Positions 7,838 through 18,552 of a DNA stretch of 64,000 nucleotides are shown in pieces. The stretch lies in assembly GCA_963565915.1 (NCBI GenBank), contig OY751487.1:3658001-3722000 (forward strand), written 5' to 3'. The position numbers and the translations under genes were made by a program. The notes under the pieces were generated by a model. The model saw only the letters and a program-made list of their open reading frames with translations, was not told where the DNA came from and did not search any database. The stretch is from Entoloma clypeatum (lineage: Eukaryota > Basidiomycota > Agaricomycetes > Agaricales > Entolomataceae). Within the stretch, counting starts at the first letter, position 1. Each line of letters opens with the position of its first letter.

Positions 7838-10800
7838 ATGACTGCAGACAATAGAACCTATGTCATCCCTGCCAAGCGAGCCGCTGCGTCGACTAAGATT
7901 GTGAAGGGAGATAAACCTCCGAAAAGACGAGAAATCAGGCTGTTAGGGCAGCTCAAAACACGACGAGGACCAAAGGTTATCCAATCTGAGGTTGACAGCG
8001 GATGTGAACGCACATGCATTCATCCCAGAATAGTACGTGAACAGAACCTCCCCACGCGAGGAATACCACCCATAGCAATTCTAAATGCGGATGGATCACC
8101 AAATTGACAACAGAAAGCGAGCCAACTTGCCGAAGTCAAACTGGATTTGGGAGCACATCAGGAAACCATGGAAGCAATGGTACTGGACATTGGGAGGACG
8201 GACATGCTCTTGGGACATGACTGGTTGGTACACCACAACCCCACAATCAATTGGACAACCGGCGCGGTAACATTTAACCGGTGCCCAACAACATGTCGAA
8301 CCAAACACTCGGATTTTAGGATTAACCTTAATGGTCGCAAACACCGGGTTCGCATGGTTGAGGTGCGCGACAAAGATGCACCCAAAAAGTCGGATTAGAA
8401 ATGGAAGCCTGGAGACCCTATTTTGGAAGCCGTCACTCCCACACCACCTCCCACAACCAAACGACCCTCATATGTTGAACGATTTGCTCATCTTTTCGAG
8501 AAAGAGAACTTTGACAAGATCCCAAAGGAGAGGGAATGGGACCATGGTATCGAACTTACACCGGACGCACCAAAGGAACTAGGGGGAAATACATATCCTA
8601 TGACGCAAAAGGAACAAGAAGAATTGGACGCATTCATTGACGAGGGTCTAGCAACGGGAAAGATCCGCCCATCCAAATCCCCTTATGCCTCCCCTTGCTT
8701 CTTCATCAACAAAAAGGATGGCTCCAAACGATTGGTACAAGATTACCGCATGGTCAATAAATTCACGGTCAAAGACAAGTTCCCACTCCCACGAATATCC
8801 GATCTCTTGGACGTACTGAAAGATGCGGTCTACTTCAATAAAATGGACATCATGTGGGGCTATAACAACGTCCGGATTAAGGAGGGCGATGAATGGAAAG
8901 CTGCCTTCCTCACCAGTCGAGGATTGTTCGAACCATTGGTCATGTTTTTCGGTCTTTGCAACTCCCCGGGAACGTTCTCTCGAATGATGGCTAGTCTATT
9001 CCGGGACCAGATCCGCCGACATATCTGCGTGATCTACATGGATGACATCGTGGTTATCGGTAAAACCAAGGAAGAACTCGCGCGAAACACTGAAGAAATC
9101 CTACAGATCCTATCGGACAATAATTTGTTCCTAAAGGAGAAGAAGTGTTTATGGGAAGTAACAAAATGTCCTATATTGGGATATGTGGTTGGTGAGGGAC
9201 GTGTTGAGATGGAAACTGAGAAGGTGGATACAATTCCAAACTGGCGAGCACCCACATCAAAAAAGGAAGTTCAGAAGTTCCTTGGATTTGCTAACTTCTA
9301 TCGACGATTTATTGAAGGGTACTCAAACATCGCAAAGCCTCTCACCGCGCTCACAGGCAGTATGGCATTTACTTGGGGACCAACAGAGCAGCAAGCCTTT
9401 GAAGGTCTCATACGGGCAATTACATCGGCACCGGTCTTGGCATTACCAAAACCAGAGGGACAGTTCAGGGTTGAAACCGATGCATCGGGCTATGCAATTG
9501 GAGCAGTACTCTCTCAGAAGCAAGACGACAAATGGCACCCCATCGCGTTCTTGTCGCGGACCATGTCCGCGGCCGAACAGAATTACGAGATATACGACAA
9601 GGAACTTCTGGCAGTCGTGGAAGCATTAAAAGATTGGAGACACTATCTGCTTGAAGCCAAGGAACGTTTTGAAATCTTGACCGATCACAAGAACCTGGAA
9701 TACTTCCGTCGTCCTCAGGACCTGAATCAACGACAGCGACGCTGGAAAATGAAGTTACAGGACTATGACTTCGAATTACGGCATGTGCCCGGCAAGACCA
9801 ATGCGAAAGCGGACATCCTGTCACGCTTACCCTGGTATGAAGCGGAACTCAAACCACAGGACAGTGACCAAATGCTCAAGGAGGGACTATTCTTGAAACG
9901 ATTGGAATCAGAAGATGTGGTACAAATGGAGATGTTCACGGAGGAACAATTCTTTGAAGGGGGTGAAACATCTGATTCCATCAAAATTGGAAACGTCACG
10001 ACCATCGAAAATCCGTGGATTGCACGCATCAAGGGTTCAAACCGCATGGAGACAGAAGTAGCCCAGGGTCTAAAGAAGAATCCTCATTGGTATCAACAGG
10101 AAAACGGCATCACATATGCAGGCGAACGAGTCTATGTCCCGCCAGATCCGCAATTGCGACAAGAATTGATGTTTGAATCACACAATGCACCAGTGGCTGG
10201 ACACCCAGGACAGTACCGGACACATGAACTCCTCACTCGCACCTACTGGTGGCCTACCATACTGCATGATGTGAAGAAGTACGTGAAGGGTTGCGACACT
10301 TGTCAACGCAACAAGATCAACCGACAAAAGCGACATGCTCCGCTACATCCCCATGCAGCACCAAGTCACCCATGGGAAGACATAGGAATTGACGTTGTGG
10401 GACCGATACCAGAATCTGATGGAAAAAACGCAATTCTGGTCATCACGGATAGACATTCAAAGATGCTTCACCTCATTCCGACAACCGTGGAACTATCGGC
10501 TGAAGGATTAGCCAAGATCTATCGGGATCAGATATGGAAGCTTCATGGGATCCCCAAGAAGATCATCAGTGATAGGGGACCACAGTTCGCTGCGAAGTTC
10601 ATGGAGATACTCTGCCGCATGTTAGGGATCAAGAGGAACCTGTCCACCGCATACCACCCACAGACTGATGGACAGGCCGAGCGATCACATCAGGAAACAG
10701 AAGCATTCTTACGAAACTTTGTCAACGATCTACAGGATGATTGGGCAGAATGGATCGCAATTGCAGAGTTCCAGTACAATGACAAAGAACACCAGGCAAC

Positions 10801-11476
10801 GAAGCACACCCCATTCTACCTCAACTACGGTTTACATCCGTGGAAGGGAGAACTCGTGTTAGAAGATACCAATCCGGCTGCCAACGATTTCTTGAAAAAA
10901 CTCAAACAGGCACGAGAAGAAGCCAATGCTGCGCTGAAACAAGCACAGGATCAGATGAAGAAGACAGTTGACACACAGCGAAGTCCGTCTCGGGACTACT
11001 GCATCGGAGACAAGGTGTGGCTGGAAGGGACTAACATCAGGACCGATCGACCCTCAAAGAAACTTGATGCACTCCGACATGGACCATTCAAAGTCCTAGA
11101 GAAGAAAGGAGCTAGCGCGTACCTTCTTGATCTTCCGAAGACTTGGAAGATGATTCACCCTGTGTTCAACGAGACCCTGTTGTCACCATATGAAACTCCG
11201 AAGTACGCCATCCAGAAAAAGAAACCAGCCCCTGATCTGAAGTACGCCATCCAGAAAAAGAAACCAGCCCCTGATCCGATCATCGTCGAAGGACGAGAAG
11301 AGTACCATGTGTCTACGATCCTGGACTCTCGAAAGTTCCGCGGAAAGATCCAGTACCTCGTCCAGTGGGAAGGATATGGCCCAGAAGAGAACACATGGGA
11401 ACCGCGAGCTAATGTTCAGAACACTCAAGATTTGATCCGTGATTTCCATCGGCAGAACCCGTCACGTCCACGATAA
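7838..11476 (+). pseudogene. Gypsy-4 pol: protease-RT-RNase H-integrase-chromodomain, two in-frame stops
   Basis: A single frame runs from about 7805 to 11476, broken only by TGA 8105-8107 and TAG 8396-8398. Both are explainable by C-to-T changes (CGA, CAG). The order is aspartic protease (VDSGCERTC near 7995), RT with the first catalytic Asp kept (KMDIMWGYNN near 8845) and YMDD near 9037, RNase H (ETDASGYAIGAVLSQ near 9474), integrase His-Cys finger (HNAPVAGHPG then CDTC near 10295), integrase core (DVVGPI, SDRGPQF), and a C-terminal chromodomain (residues VQWEGYGPEENTWEPR near 11360). A 39-bp in-frame duplication precedes the chromodomain. Gag is in another frame and no overlap joins them, so the expression mode is unclear. 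Confidence 0.9.
11201..11278 (+). repeat. 39-bp in-frame tandem duplication between integrase and chromodomain
   Basis: Two copies (11201-11239, 11240-11278) encode KYAIQKKKPAPD-L/P twice. The lysine-rich unit lengthens the linker before the chromodomain without breaking the frame. Confidence 0.9.
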
Positions 11477-11598
11477 AAGACACCTGTTGAAATCAGCAAC
11501 AGCATCGACCTCACCAGTCAAAAACCCACCGAGTTCTCCACTCCGTCTTCAATATAGCTACTCCATTCTTCCTCTATCTCTCCAACATCCTCTGCACC

Positions 11599-11961
11599 AT
11601 GTCCACCGCCACCACCACATCCACTGAAACCAACCCCGCCATCACTGCCCTCATGGGTGAAGCCCTCTCCATGAGAGACCAGATCCATGCACTAGAAGCC
11701 TCGCTCGCCGACATCCTGCATCGACAGATGCACATCCGCCTCCATTCTTTATCTGACCTCCCCGTCGCACCAACCCCCGAAGAAAAACAAATCCTCGGGA
11801 ACTACACCCGTACGCTGGTCATTGAAAACCGGCGCATCCAACTAGCCGTCCGGAGTCTCGAGCTCGCCGTCGCCATCAACGAAGAGCTAATAGACGATTG
11901 GAGCCTCAAGGAGAATGGCTCCTGGACAAACAACGACGATGCCGGAGGATGGGGACAATGA
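11599..11961 (+). CDS. Gypsy-4 third ORF, 120-residue unknown protein
   Basis: This sense-strand ORF lies between pol (stop 11476) and the 3' LTR (11996) and fills most of that space. ATG 11599 has a good context (ACC before ATG). The product has a Thr-rich start, a long predicted helical stretch (about residues 18-100, with heptad-like Leu/Ile/Ala spacing) and a Trp/Gly/Asp-rich end. I do not recognise it. Extra ORFs between pol and the 3' LTR occur in some LTR elements and can be accessory or envelope-like. No signal peptide or membrane segment is visible, so envelope is unlikely. Confidence 0.55.
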   Translation: MSTATTTSTETNPAITALMGEALSMRDQIHALEASLADILHRQMHIRLHSLSDLPVAPTPEEKQILGNYTRTLVIENRRIQLAVRSLELAVAINEELIDDWSLKENGSWTNNDDAGGWGQ

Positions 11962-11995
11962 CTCTGTGAGGACACAGAGCTTGAGGAGGGGAACA

Positions 11996-12383
11996 TGTTA
12001 CGGACTTACCGGTTTGTATGTTACGCACTTTTCCCTTGCATTGTACCTTCGTTATTTCTTTGACTCATCGGACCGCTTATTCATTTACCTTTACTCTACC
12101 ATTCTCCTTTAGTATACTTCACTCTCGCGCTGACTCGCACTCCGCAGTAGGGATTACTCAGTCCGCAGTTGTCTGACTCACTTCGCACTGCCTTTCCGCA
12201 GTTACTGACTCATCCGCACTGCCTTCCGCAGCTACTGACTCACTCGCTACCGCTCGTAGCCAGTACTATATAAACCCCATGTACCATAGCTACATTCCTT
12301 AGATTTAGCAATCACTTTGCTCTTCGCCTTTCCACTTCCTGCATACTCTGCCCGAACCTTGGAACGGTCTGTTAAGCATAACA
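11996..12383 (+). repeat. Gypsy-4 3' LTR (388 bp)
   Basis: Same length as the 5' LTR with three visible substitutions. A purine-rich tract (GAGGAGGGGAACA) immediately precedes it and serves as the plus-strand primer. The flanking CTAGC at 12384-12388 completes the target duplication. Confidence 0.94.
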
Positions 12384-12767
12384 CTAGCACAGACTATTGA
12401 TGCTCGCCACTGGGAACGTCATCGCGAGAAATCCCGCTCCGACAAATCCGCATCCAAATCCAACAAATCCGAAGCGAAAACCCCCTCCGCAAACTCCGAT
12501 AAAAACTCCAAAGCCAAACTGCAGACACAGAACCAGGGCAAACAGTCAAAGCCTTTCTCCACTCCCAAGTCCGACATCTCCGACAAACTCGGAAAAGACG
12601 GAAAGCTAACTCCGGAGGAATGCAAACGCCGTTTTGACAACAACCTCTGTATGTTTTGTGGCAAAGCTGGACACGTTGCGAAAAATTGCCTGAAGTCTTC
12701 GTCCTCCGCCTCTAAGGCTAAGGCGCGCGCTGCCCAAGCCAAGACCACGGACGAAACAAAAAATTAG
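12384..12767 (+). pseudogene. Gypsy-1 gag, C-terminal part with CCHC knuckle
   Basis: Continues the gag frame left at 5753. It has a Lys/Ser-rich linker, then one zinc knuckle (CMFCGKAGHVAKNC near 12652-12693), then an Ala/Lys-rich tail and stop TAG 12765-12767. The same layout and tail are present in the intact Gypsy-2 gag. The stop is directly preceded by an A-rich frameshift heptamer. Confidence 0.88.
12758..12764 (+). promoter_or_regulatory. Gypsy-1 candidate -1 frameshift heptamer (A AAA AAT) at the gag stop
   Basis: In the gag frame the bases read ACA AAA AAT TAG. Slipping back one base on A AAA AAT enters a frame that is open from here into the protease (about 12765-13405). Gypsy-2 has the equivalent A AAA AAA TAG, and the pol residues just after the slip are similar (DCV, LNASALS, PNSL). 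No downstream pseudoknot was verified. Confidence 0.6.
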
Positions 12768-15700
12768 CGGGCAGTCCACAGGACTCTGTACGGCCTGAGG
12801 ACTGCGTTGAACCCATCCGTACTACCGCTCTACTCAACGCTTCCGCTCTTTCCGATCCCAATTCCCTCCGTGTCCGACTTACATCTCCGCTTATCTCCGA
12901 TTCTTCTCCGATGGCCGCCCTTGTGGACTCCGGCTCTACTCATTGTTTTATTGACTCCCGTTATGCTTCATCCTATAAACTCCCTTTCACCTCCATACCT
13001 CCGATCGAACTTAAATTATTTGACGGAACATCCAACTCCGTCATTACTCAGGCGGTTGATCTCCCTGTATACTTTTCCTCCGGTGAATATATGGCCATTA
13101 CAGCCTACGTGACTCCGCTCAATTCCTCCTGTTCTATGGTTCTTGGATACAACTGGCTCACCCGCTACAATCCTATGATTGACTGGGTATTGGGCAGTAT
13201 TACTTTCCGTCCACAGCTCTTGAAGGAGTCTCCGACCTTGACGTCTTCTGCCAGGTCAGCTCCGCTACCTCCGCAGACCTCTCCCGATACTCCGACCTCC
13301 GACTCCGGCACATCCGCTGCTACTCCGGACGTTGTCCCGAATATTGCATTGATAAATGCAGCCGCATTTGTGCGCGCTTGCAAACTTCCAGGTGCCCAAT
13401 CCTTCTGAATTCACCTCTCTGACCACACGATCTCCGCCCAATCCGTTTCTACATATGTCTGAGGAACCTCCGGACCTCTCCCATATCCCAGAGGAATATC
13501 ATGATTTTGCTGATGTTTTTAGCAAGACAAAAGCAGACACCCTCACTCCGCATCGTCCGTATGACCTCTGCATCGAGTTCGAAGATGGATCGACTCCCCC
13601 TATTGGCCCTATGTACTCCATTTCACAATCCGAACTATCTGCCCTGCGAAACTTCATAGACGAACATTTGGCCATTGGTTTCATTCGCCCCTCTCGCTCT
13701 CCGCATGGTGCTCTGGTCCTCTTTGTCCGAAAGAAGGACGGTTCCCTCCGCCTGTGCGTCGACTATCGGGGCCTGAACAAAGTTACCAAGAAGGATCGAT
13801 ACCCTCTTCCGCTCATCTCCGACCTCCTTTCCACTGCCGGAAAAGCGCGTGTTTATACCACTCTCGGTCTCCGGCATGCATATCATCTTGTCCGCATTGC
13901 CGACGGAGATGAATGGAAAACCGCTTTCCGCACTCGTTACGGATCGTTTGAATGGCTTGTTATGCCTTTTGGACTATCCAACGCCCCTGCCGCTTTTCAG
14001 CGATTTGTGAATGATATCTTCAGTGACCTCCTCGATGTTACAGTGGTGGTCTACCTCGACGACATTCTCATTTACTCCGACGACCCCACCAAGCACCCCG
14101 ACGATGTCAAGGAAGTTCTCCGACGTCTCCGCAAGAACGGACTTTACGTCCGCTCCGACAAGTGCAAATTTTCTGTCGACACAGTCGAATATCTTGGTTT
14201 CATCCTTTCTCCCTCCGGTCTCCGCATGTCCGAAACCAAGGTGAAGACCATTCAAGAGTGGCCTGAACCTCGGAAAGTGAAGGACGTACAGTCTTTCCTT
14301 GGATTCGCAAATTTCTATCGATGTTTCATCCACGGTTATTCGGACATCGTTGTTCCGCTCACCCGACTCACCCGGAAGGGTACTCCGTTCTGTTTCTCCG
14401 ACTCCGCACAGAGTGCGTTCAACGAGTTGAAGCTCGCTTTTACCAAAGCACCGGTCCTCACTCATTGGATTCCTGATCGACCTATTATCATTGAGACAGA
14501 CGCCTCTGACTATGCACTTGGTGCTATTTTGTCCATCCGGACCTCCGACGAGGAGATACACCCAGTAGTGTTCCACTCCCGCACCTTCACTGCCCCGGAA
14601 CTCAACTACGACACACATGACAAGGAGTTACTTGCTATCTATGAAGCATTCAAGGTATGGCGACATTACCTTGAAGGCTCTGCTGCTCCGATCAATGTTG
14701 TCACGGACCACAAGAACCTGGAGTACTTTGCCACTACAAAGGTTCTCACCCGCCGACAGGCCCGGTGGTCCGAGTTCCTCTCTCAGTTCAATCTCTTGAT
14801 TCGCTTCCGCCCCAGACGTCTCAGTACCAAACCGGACTCTTTGACTAGACGATGGGACGTCTATCCCAAAGAGGGGAATAGCGACTATGCATCGGTAAAT
14901 CCAAGCAACTTCCGACCAGTCTTTTCCCAAGAACAGCTGTCCGCATCTCTCCGAGCTACGGAGTTGTTCACCCCTGTTCTCCGCGCCACAGTCATAATGG
15001 ACATTGAACAGTTGCACTCCAACATCCTCCGTTCACTCCCATCCGACCCAATCTATGCCGACCATCTCAAGGAGCCCAAACCGCACTGGTCCGTAGACTC
15101 CAACGGTTTCCTCCGTCATAGTGGTCGCATTTACGTCCCCGACTCCGATAACCTCTGGCTCCGCACCCTCCGCAACAAGCACGACCATATTCTCTCCGGA
15201 CACCCCGGACAGAACAAGACAGTTAGTCTCATTCAACAAGATTATACTTGGCCTGGTGTTTGAGACTTTGTCAAAAAGTACTGCAAATCCTGCACCACTT
15301 GCATGTGCTCTAAACCTCAATGCCACAAGCCCTATGGTATGCTGAAGCAACTCCCAGTTCCGAACCTTCCGTGGAACTCCATATCCATGGACTTCATCAA
15401 GACACTTCCGACCTCCAGCGGTTTTGATGCAATCCTTGTTATTGTTGACCGAATGACAAAACAAAGCATTTTTGTTCTGACTATGATCGAAGATCTAGCC
15501 ACTTTGTTCATCCTGCATGTGTTCTCCAAGCACGGAGTACCGGAACATGTCACCTCCGACCGAGGCCCGGAGTTCGTCTCCCGCTTTTTCCACTCCCTCG
15601 GAAAAGCCCTCAACATGACTCTGCACTTCACCTCTGGCTACCATCCTGAAGGCGACGGTCAAACCAAACGTACCAACCAAACCTTGGAACAGTACCTCCG

Positions 15701-16454
15701 CATTTTCTGCAACTATCAGCAGGACAACTGGTCCGAGCTACTTCCGCTTGCGGAGTTCACGTACAACAATGCTCCGAGTGCTACGACTGGGATCTCGCCC
15801 TTCTTCGCCAATAAAGGTTATCATCCGAACCTCTCCGTCCATCCGGAGCGCGACCTCGCATCCGCCCGTGCCCGACAATTCGTCGTAGACCTGGACGAGC
15901 TTCACCAAGAACTCAAATCTACAATCCTAGAAGCTCAACGACGTTATCAAGGCCCCGCCGATCTCCGGCGTGCTCCGCCCCCTCCGCTCGAAGTAGGACA
16001 GCAAGCTTTTGTGAAGGCTAAGTTTTTCCACACTACACGACCCTCCAAAAAGCTGTCTGAAAAGTACCTTGGCCCCTTTGACATCCTTGCCAGGAATGGT
16101 ACACACTCTTACACCCTCCAACTTCCGGACACCATACGCGGTGTTCACCCCGTTTTCCACATCTCCATGCTGGAGCCTTCTGTTCCGAACGACATTCCGA
16201 ACCGGACAGTAACTCCGCCTCCTCCGATCGACATTGAAGGAGAAGTGGAATACGAAATCGCCGAAATCCTTGACACCAAACTGGATCGTCGGTGTTCTTG
16301 CAAACTGCTCTACCTAGTCCGTTGGCTAGGCTATGAAGGAACTGATGAGGAACAGTCCTGGCTACCCGCCACGGAACTCGAACACACGACGGACTTAGTC
16401 GCGGACTTCCACTCCGTGTATCCGGAGAAACCAGGCCCCTTATCACACCTATAG
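12765..16454 (+). pseudogene. Gypsy-1 pol: protease-RT-RNase H-integrase-chromodomain, inactivated
   Basis: The protease starts around VDSGSTHCFIDS (12923). TGA 13406-13408 and a frame change by about 13440 separate it from RT. In RT, the position of the first catalytic Asp reads [10 protein letters not shown] near 13860, where Gypsy-2 has TTIDLRHAYH, so Asp is replaced by Gly. YLDD near 14055 is kept. RNase H ([13 protein letters not shown] near 14494) and an integrase finger follow; TGA 15261-15263 interrupts the integrase where Gypsy-2 has Arg, and a few residues are missing near 15480. The end carries the chromodomain-like segment (LLYLVRWLGYEGTDEEQSW near 16310). Stop at 16452-16454. Confidence 0.92.
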
Positions 16455-16522
16455 AACCGCGCAAGACTCTCATATTGCAAAAAATAATAAAAATAATAAA
16501 AAGAAACTAGAGGGGGGAGGGG

Positions 16523-17429
16523 CTACTGGGTTTTGGCCTTTTTGGCCGGCGGACCCTCATCCTCCGACCCTTCCTCCGACTCCTCCGTTTTTTCCCCTGT
16601 TTCTTCCTCCGCTTTCCTCGCCTGCTTTTTCTCCTCCTCCATTTTCTCCGCTTGCAGTTCCGCAAGCTCCCCCTCGTCCAACCCCTCGTCCTTCTCCTCG
16701 TCCTCTTCCTCATCCTCTTCTGCACTTTTCGCCTCCCCTCCGTCATCCTCCGACTCCGGAGCCGCCGCCTCCAGCAAGAAGTTCCGGTAGGCGAGGTGGT
16801 TGTTTAAAATTTGCAGCTGCCGGAGCAGCGCCCAACCGACCCTCGCCAACTGCTCCTCTCTCTCCTCCAGAGCCTCCCGGAGCTCCCGGAGCTCCTCCGC
16901 GACCCCTGCGCCGCAGCAGCTTTTCGCCCCGCTCGGGCCCGCAACCTCCGCGACGGCCTCCTCCGTTTTTCCCCGTTTCCGCTTCGCCCGTGTCTCGCCG
17001 GCCTTCAGGCATACCCGTTTGCTGTCCTTGCACCGCTGGCATGCAGTGCCCTTTCCCTGCCTAAGGAGATTGTCAGTAAGAAAAAGAAAATGGAGAAGTG
17101 GGTACTCACAATGCCCACTTGCATTCCACCTTCGCCTGCGCACAGGCCTGACACGCCTCCCCCCGGACCTCCGACTCCTCCGCTCCGCTCTCCGCCCTCT
17201 GCTTCCCCATTTTCATTGTTTTCTTCCGCTCCGCCTCCGCCTTCGCCTCCGCCTCTGCCTTCTTCTTCGCCTCTGCCTCCCTCGCCCTCCTCTCGGCCTC
17301 CGCCTTCTTCCTTGCCTCCGCCTCCTCCTTCTCCTTGTGTATCTGTGCCAGACAGCGCAGGAGCTCCTCTTCAGAGTCGTCTAGGTTGGCGCTGGATCGG
17401 GTGGGCTGCGTGCTCGAGCCTTGGGGCAT
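16523..17429 (-). CDS. Antisense Zn2Cys6 zinc-cluster gene inside Gypsy-1
   Basis: Reads opposite to the element. Proposed CDS is complement(join(16523-17060, 17110-17429)), 285 residues. The 49-bp intron (17109-17061) has donor GTGAGT and acceptor TTAG. Exon 1 encodes an Arg/Ala/Glu/Lys coiled coil and ends with C-QA-C-AQAKVE-C; exon 2 begins with C-QR-C-KDSKRV-C. Joined, they give C-x2-C-x6-C-x10-C-x2-C-x6-C, the fungal Zn2Cys6 signature; unspliced, neither half is complete. A second Leu/Glu-rich coiled coil, a Glu/Asp-rich tail and a basic end (PAKKAKTQ) follow. Another in-frame ATG at about 17522 would add 31 residues. It ends 68 bp from the pol stop, tail to tail, and starts near the 3' LTR. 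Transcription is inferred. Confidence 0.72.
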
Positions 17430-17522
17430 GTTGGTGGTAACTGGAAGAAACCCTTGAAGCCGCTCATCTCCGTTAAATAACCGAGACCACATGACCTTGT
17501 TTATTTTCTCGCGGTCTTCCAT

Positions 17523-17548
17523 GGGTGTCAGACCTAAGAGGGGAATAC
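17523..17548 (+). other. Gypsy-1 polypurine tract
   Basis: Purine-rich run (AAGAGGGGAATAC) directly before the 3' LTR; Gypsy-2 has a similar tract (AAGGGGGAAATAC). Expected primer for plus-strand synthesis. Confidence 0.75.
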
Positions 17549-18237
17549 TGTTATATCCGTCTCCGAATCTCCGATCCACTCCGATAGTCCTCCGACATTC
17601 TGGACATCCGTTACCTCCGCATCTCCGCACGTTGCCATCGTGCATTTCATATTCATAACTCCATGCCTTTATGCATTTCATATTCATATTCCCGTTTACT
17701 TATGCATCGCCTTTTCCACATGGTCCACTAACCGACATCTCTGATGTTCGTTACAGTCGCTGGCAACTTACGCCGCAACTCCGGACCTACTCCGACCATC
17801 TCCGTAAAGTAATCACATTTAGATATTTAAGCTCGTACCATACCTGTAGTTCCTCAGTTTGAATATCAACAAAGTTCACTCCTCTACTCCCCGTTCATGC
17901 CAGAGATCCTCGCTGTGGTACAATACGCCGATGACATCCTCATCTACTGCTCTTCCTCCATCGTTACCCTTCGACGAGCTCAGTACTGTGTCCAAGTCAC
18001 AACTCCGACGTCGTCCGACCATTTCCACGTCAATGTGTCTCTCACCGAGATCTTTCCGAGGACCTCCACACCTCCGACCTCTTCTCCAACCTCCTGAAGT
18101 TGGGACACCTTATCCAACAAACGGCGGCACAACACATACGTTGAAGCCATGTCCCTCCCCTTCGTCGTTCCGCTCTCAGTCCTACATCCGACCTCCGACG
18201 GACTCCGATGAAGCTCCGACTTTTCACCTACTTAACA
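17549..18237 (+). repeat. Gypsy-1 3' LTR (689 bp)
   Basis: Matches 4074-4786 apart from substitutions and the 24-bp length difference. Ends AACA and is followed by six Gs, then the start of the displaced Copia-1 3' LTR. Confidence 0.94.
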
Positions 18238-18243
18238 GGGGGG

Positions 18244-18552
18244 TGTTGAAACTTTTCCATCACATAGATTAGATTAGATTAGATTATATCACGTGACCTT
18301 AGACATCTTCAATTACATACTTATTTGGTTGGTACAAACAGTAGTACGGTATATAAGACCAGGAAACTGTCAATATCAACAAGTTGTCTCTTGACTCTTA
18401 ACCAGCTCCATCGCTCTTACCAGCCTCAACCACTCTCACCAGCCTCACCCTTTCCAATCCAAGTAAGTGACTAGAATGGTAGAGTAGAGTACTTCCACTG
18501 TAGCTGTGTTGCTCAGTACATCTGTGGCTAGCGCCCAGGTGGAACTTCAACA
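18244..18552 (+). repeat. Copia-1 3' LTR (about 309 bp)
   Basis: Starts TGTTGAA directly after the G-run and ends TTCAACA, giving inverted 7-bp termini. It contains four GATTA-type units (about 18267-18285) and TATATAA near 18350. The 5' boundary is fixed by the Copia polypurine tract; the 3' boundary is inferred from the inverted terminus and from Gypsy-3 coding sequence restarting at once. The 5' LTR lies outside the window, so identity cannot be checked. Confidence 0.75.

Larger units (their letters stand above)
5754..12383 (+). mobile_element. Gypsy-4: chromodomain Ty3/gypsy element with near-identical LTRs
   Basis: Two 388-bp LTRs (5754-6141 and 11996-12383) differ at three positions that I can see, all transitions. 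Between them lie gag with two CCHC knuckles, a pol frame for protease-RT-RNase H-integrase-chromodomain, and a small extra ORF. A 5-bp duplication CTAGC flanks it, so it is the youngest layer in its branch of the stack. It is not autonomous as it stands: gag needs a frame change near 6570-6590, and pol has TGA at 8105 and TAG at 8396. Confidence 0.95.
4074..18237 (+). mobile_element. Gypsy-1: Ty3/gypsy chromovirus-like element with nested Gypsy-4
   Basis: Direct LTRs lie at 4074-4786 and 17549-18237 (both TGTTATATCC...AACA). The order between them is gag, protease, RT, RNase H, integrase, a C-terminal chromodomain-like segment, then an antisense gene. A run of six Gs precedes each outer boundary (4068-4073 and 18238-18243), so the target duplication is five or six Gs. 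Gypsy-4 interrupts gag. The coding region is dead: a 148-bp tandem duplication in gag, TGA codons at 13406 and 15261, a frameshift near 13410-13440, and a changed RT catalytic residue. Confidence 0.95.

Noticed and set aside
16533..17440. Plus-strand Ser/Pro-rich ORFs over 16.5-17.4 kb as Gypsy-1 sense genes
   Set aside because: They are complements of the Glu/Lys/Arg-rich antisense gene; the Cys pattern and splice signals are only on the minus strand.
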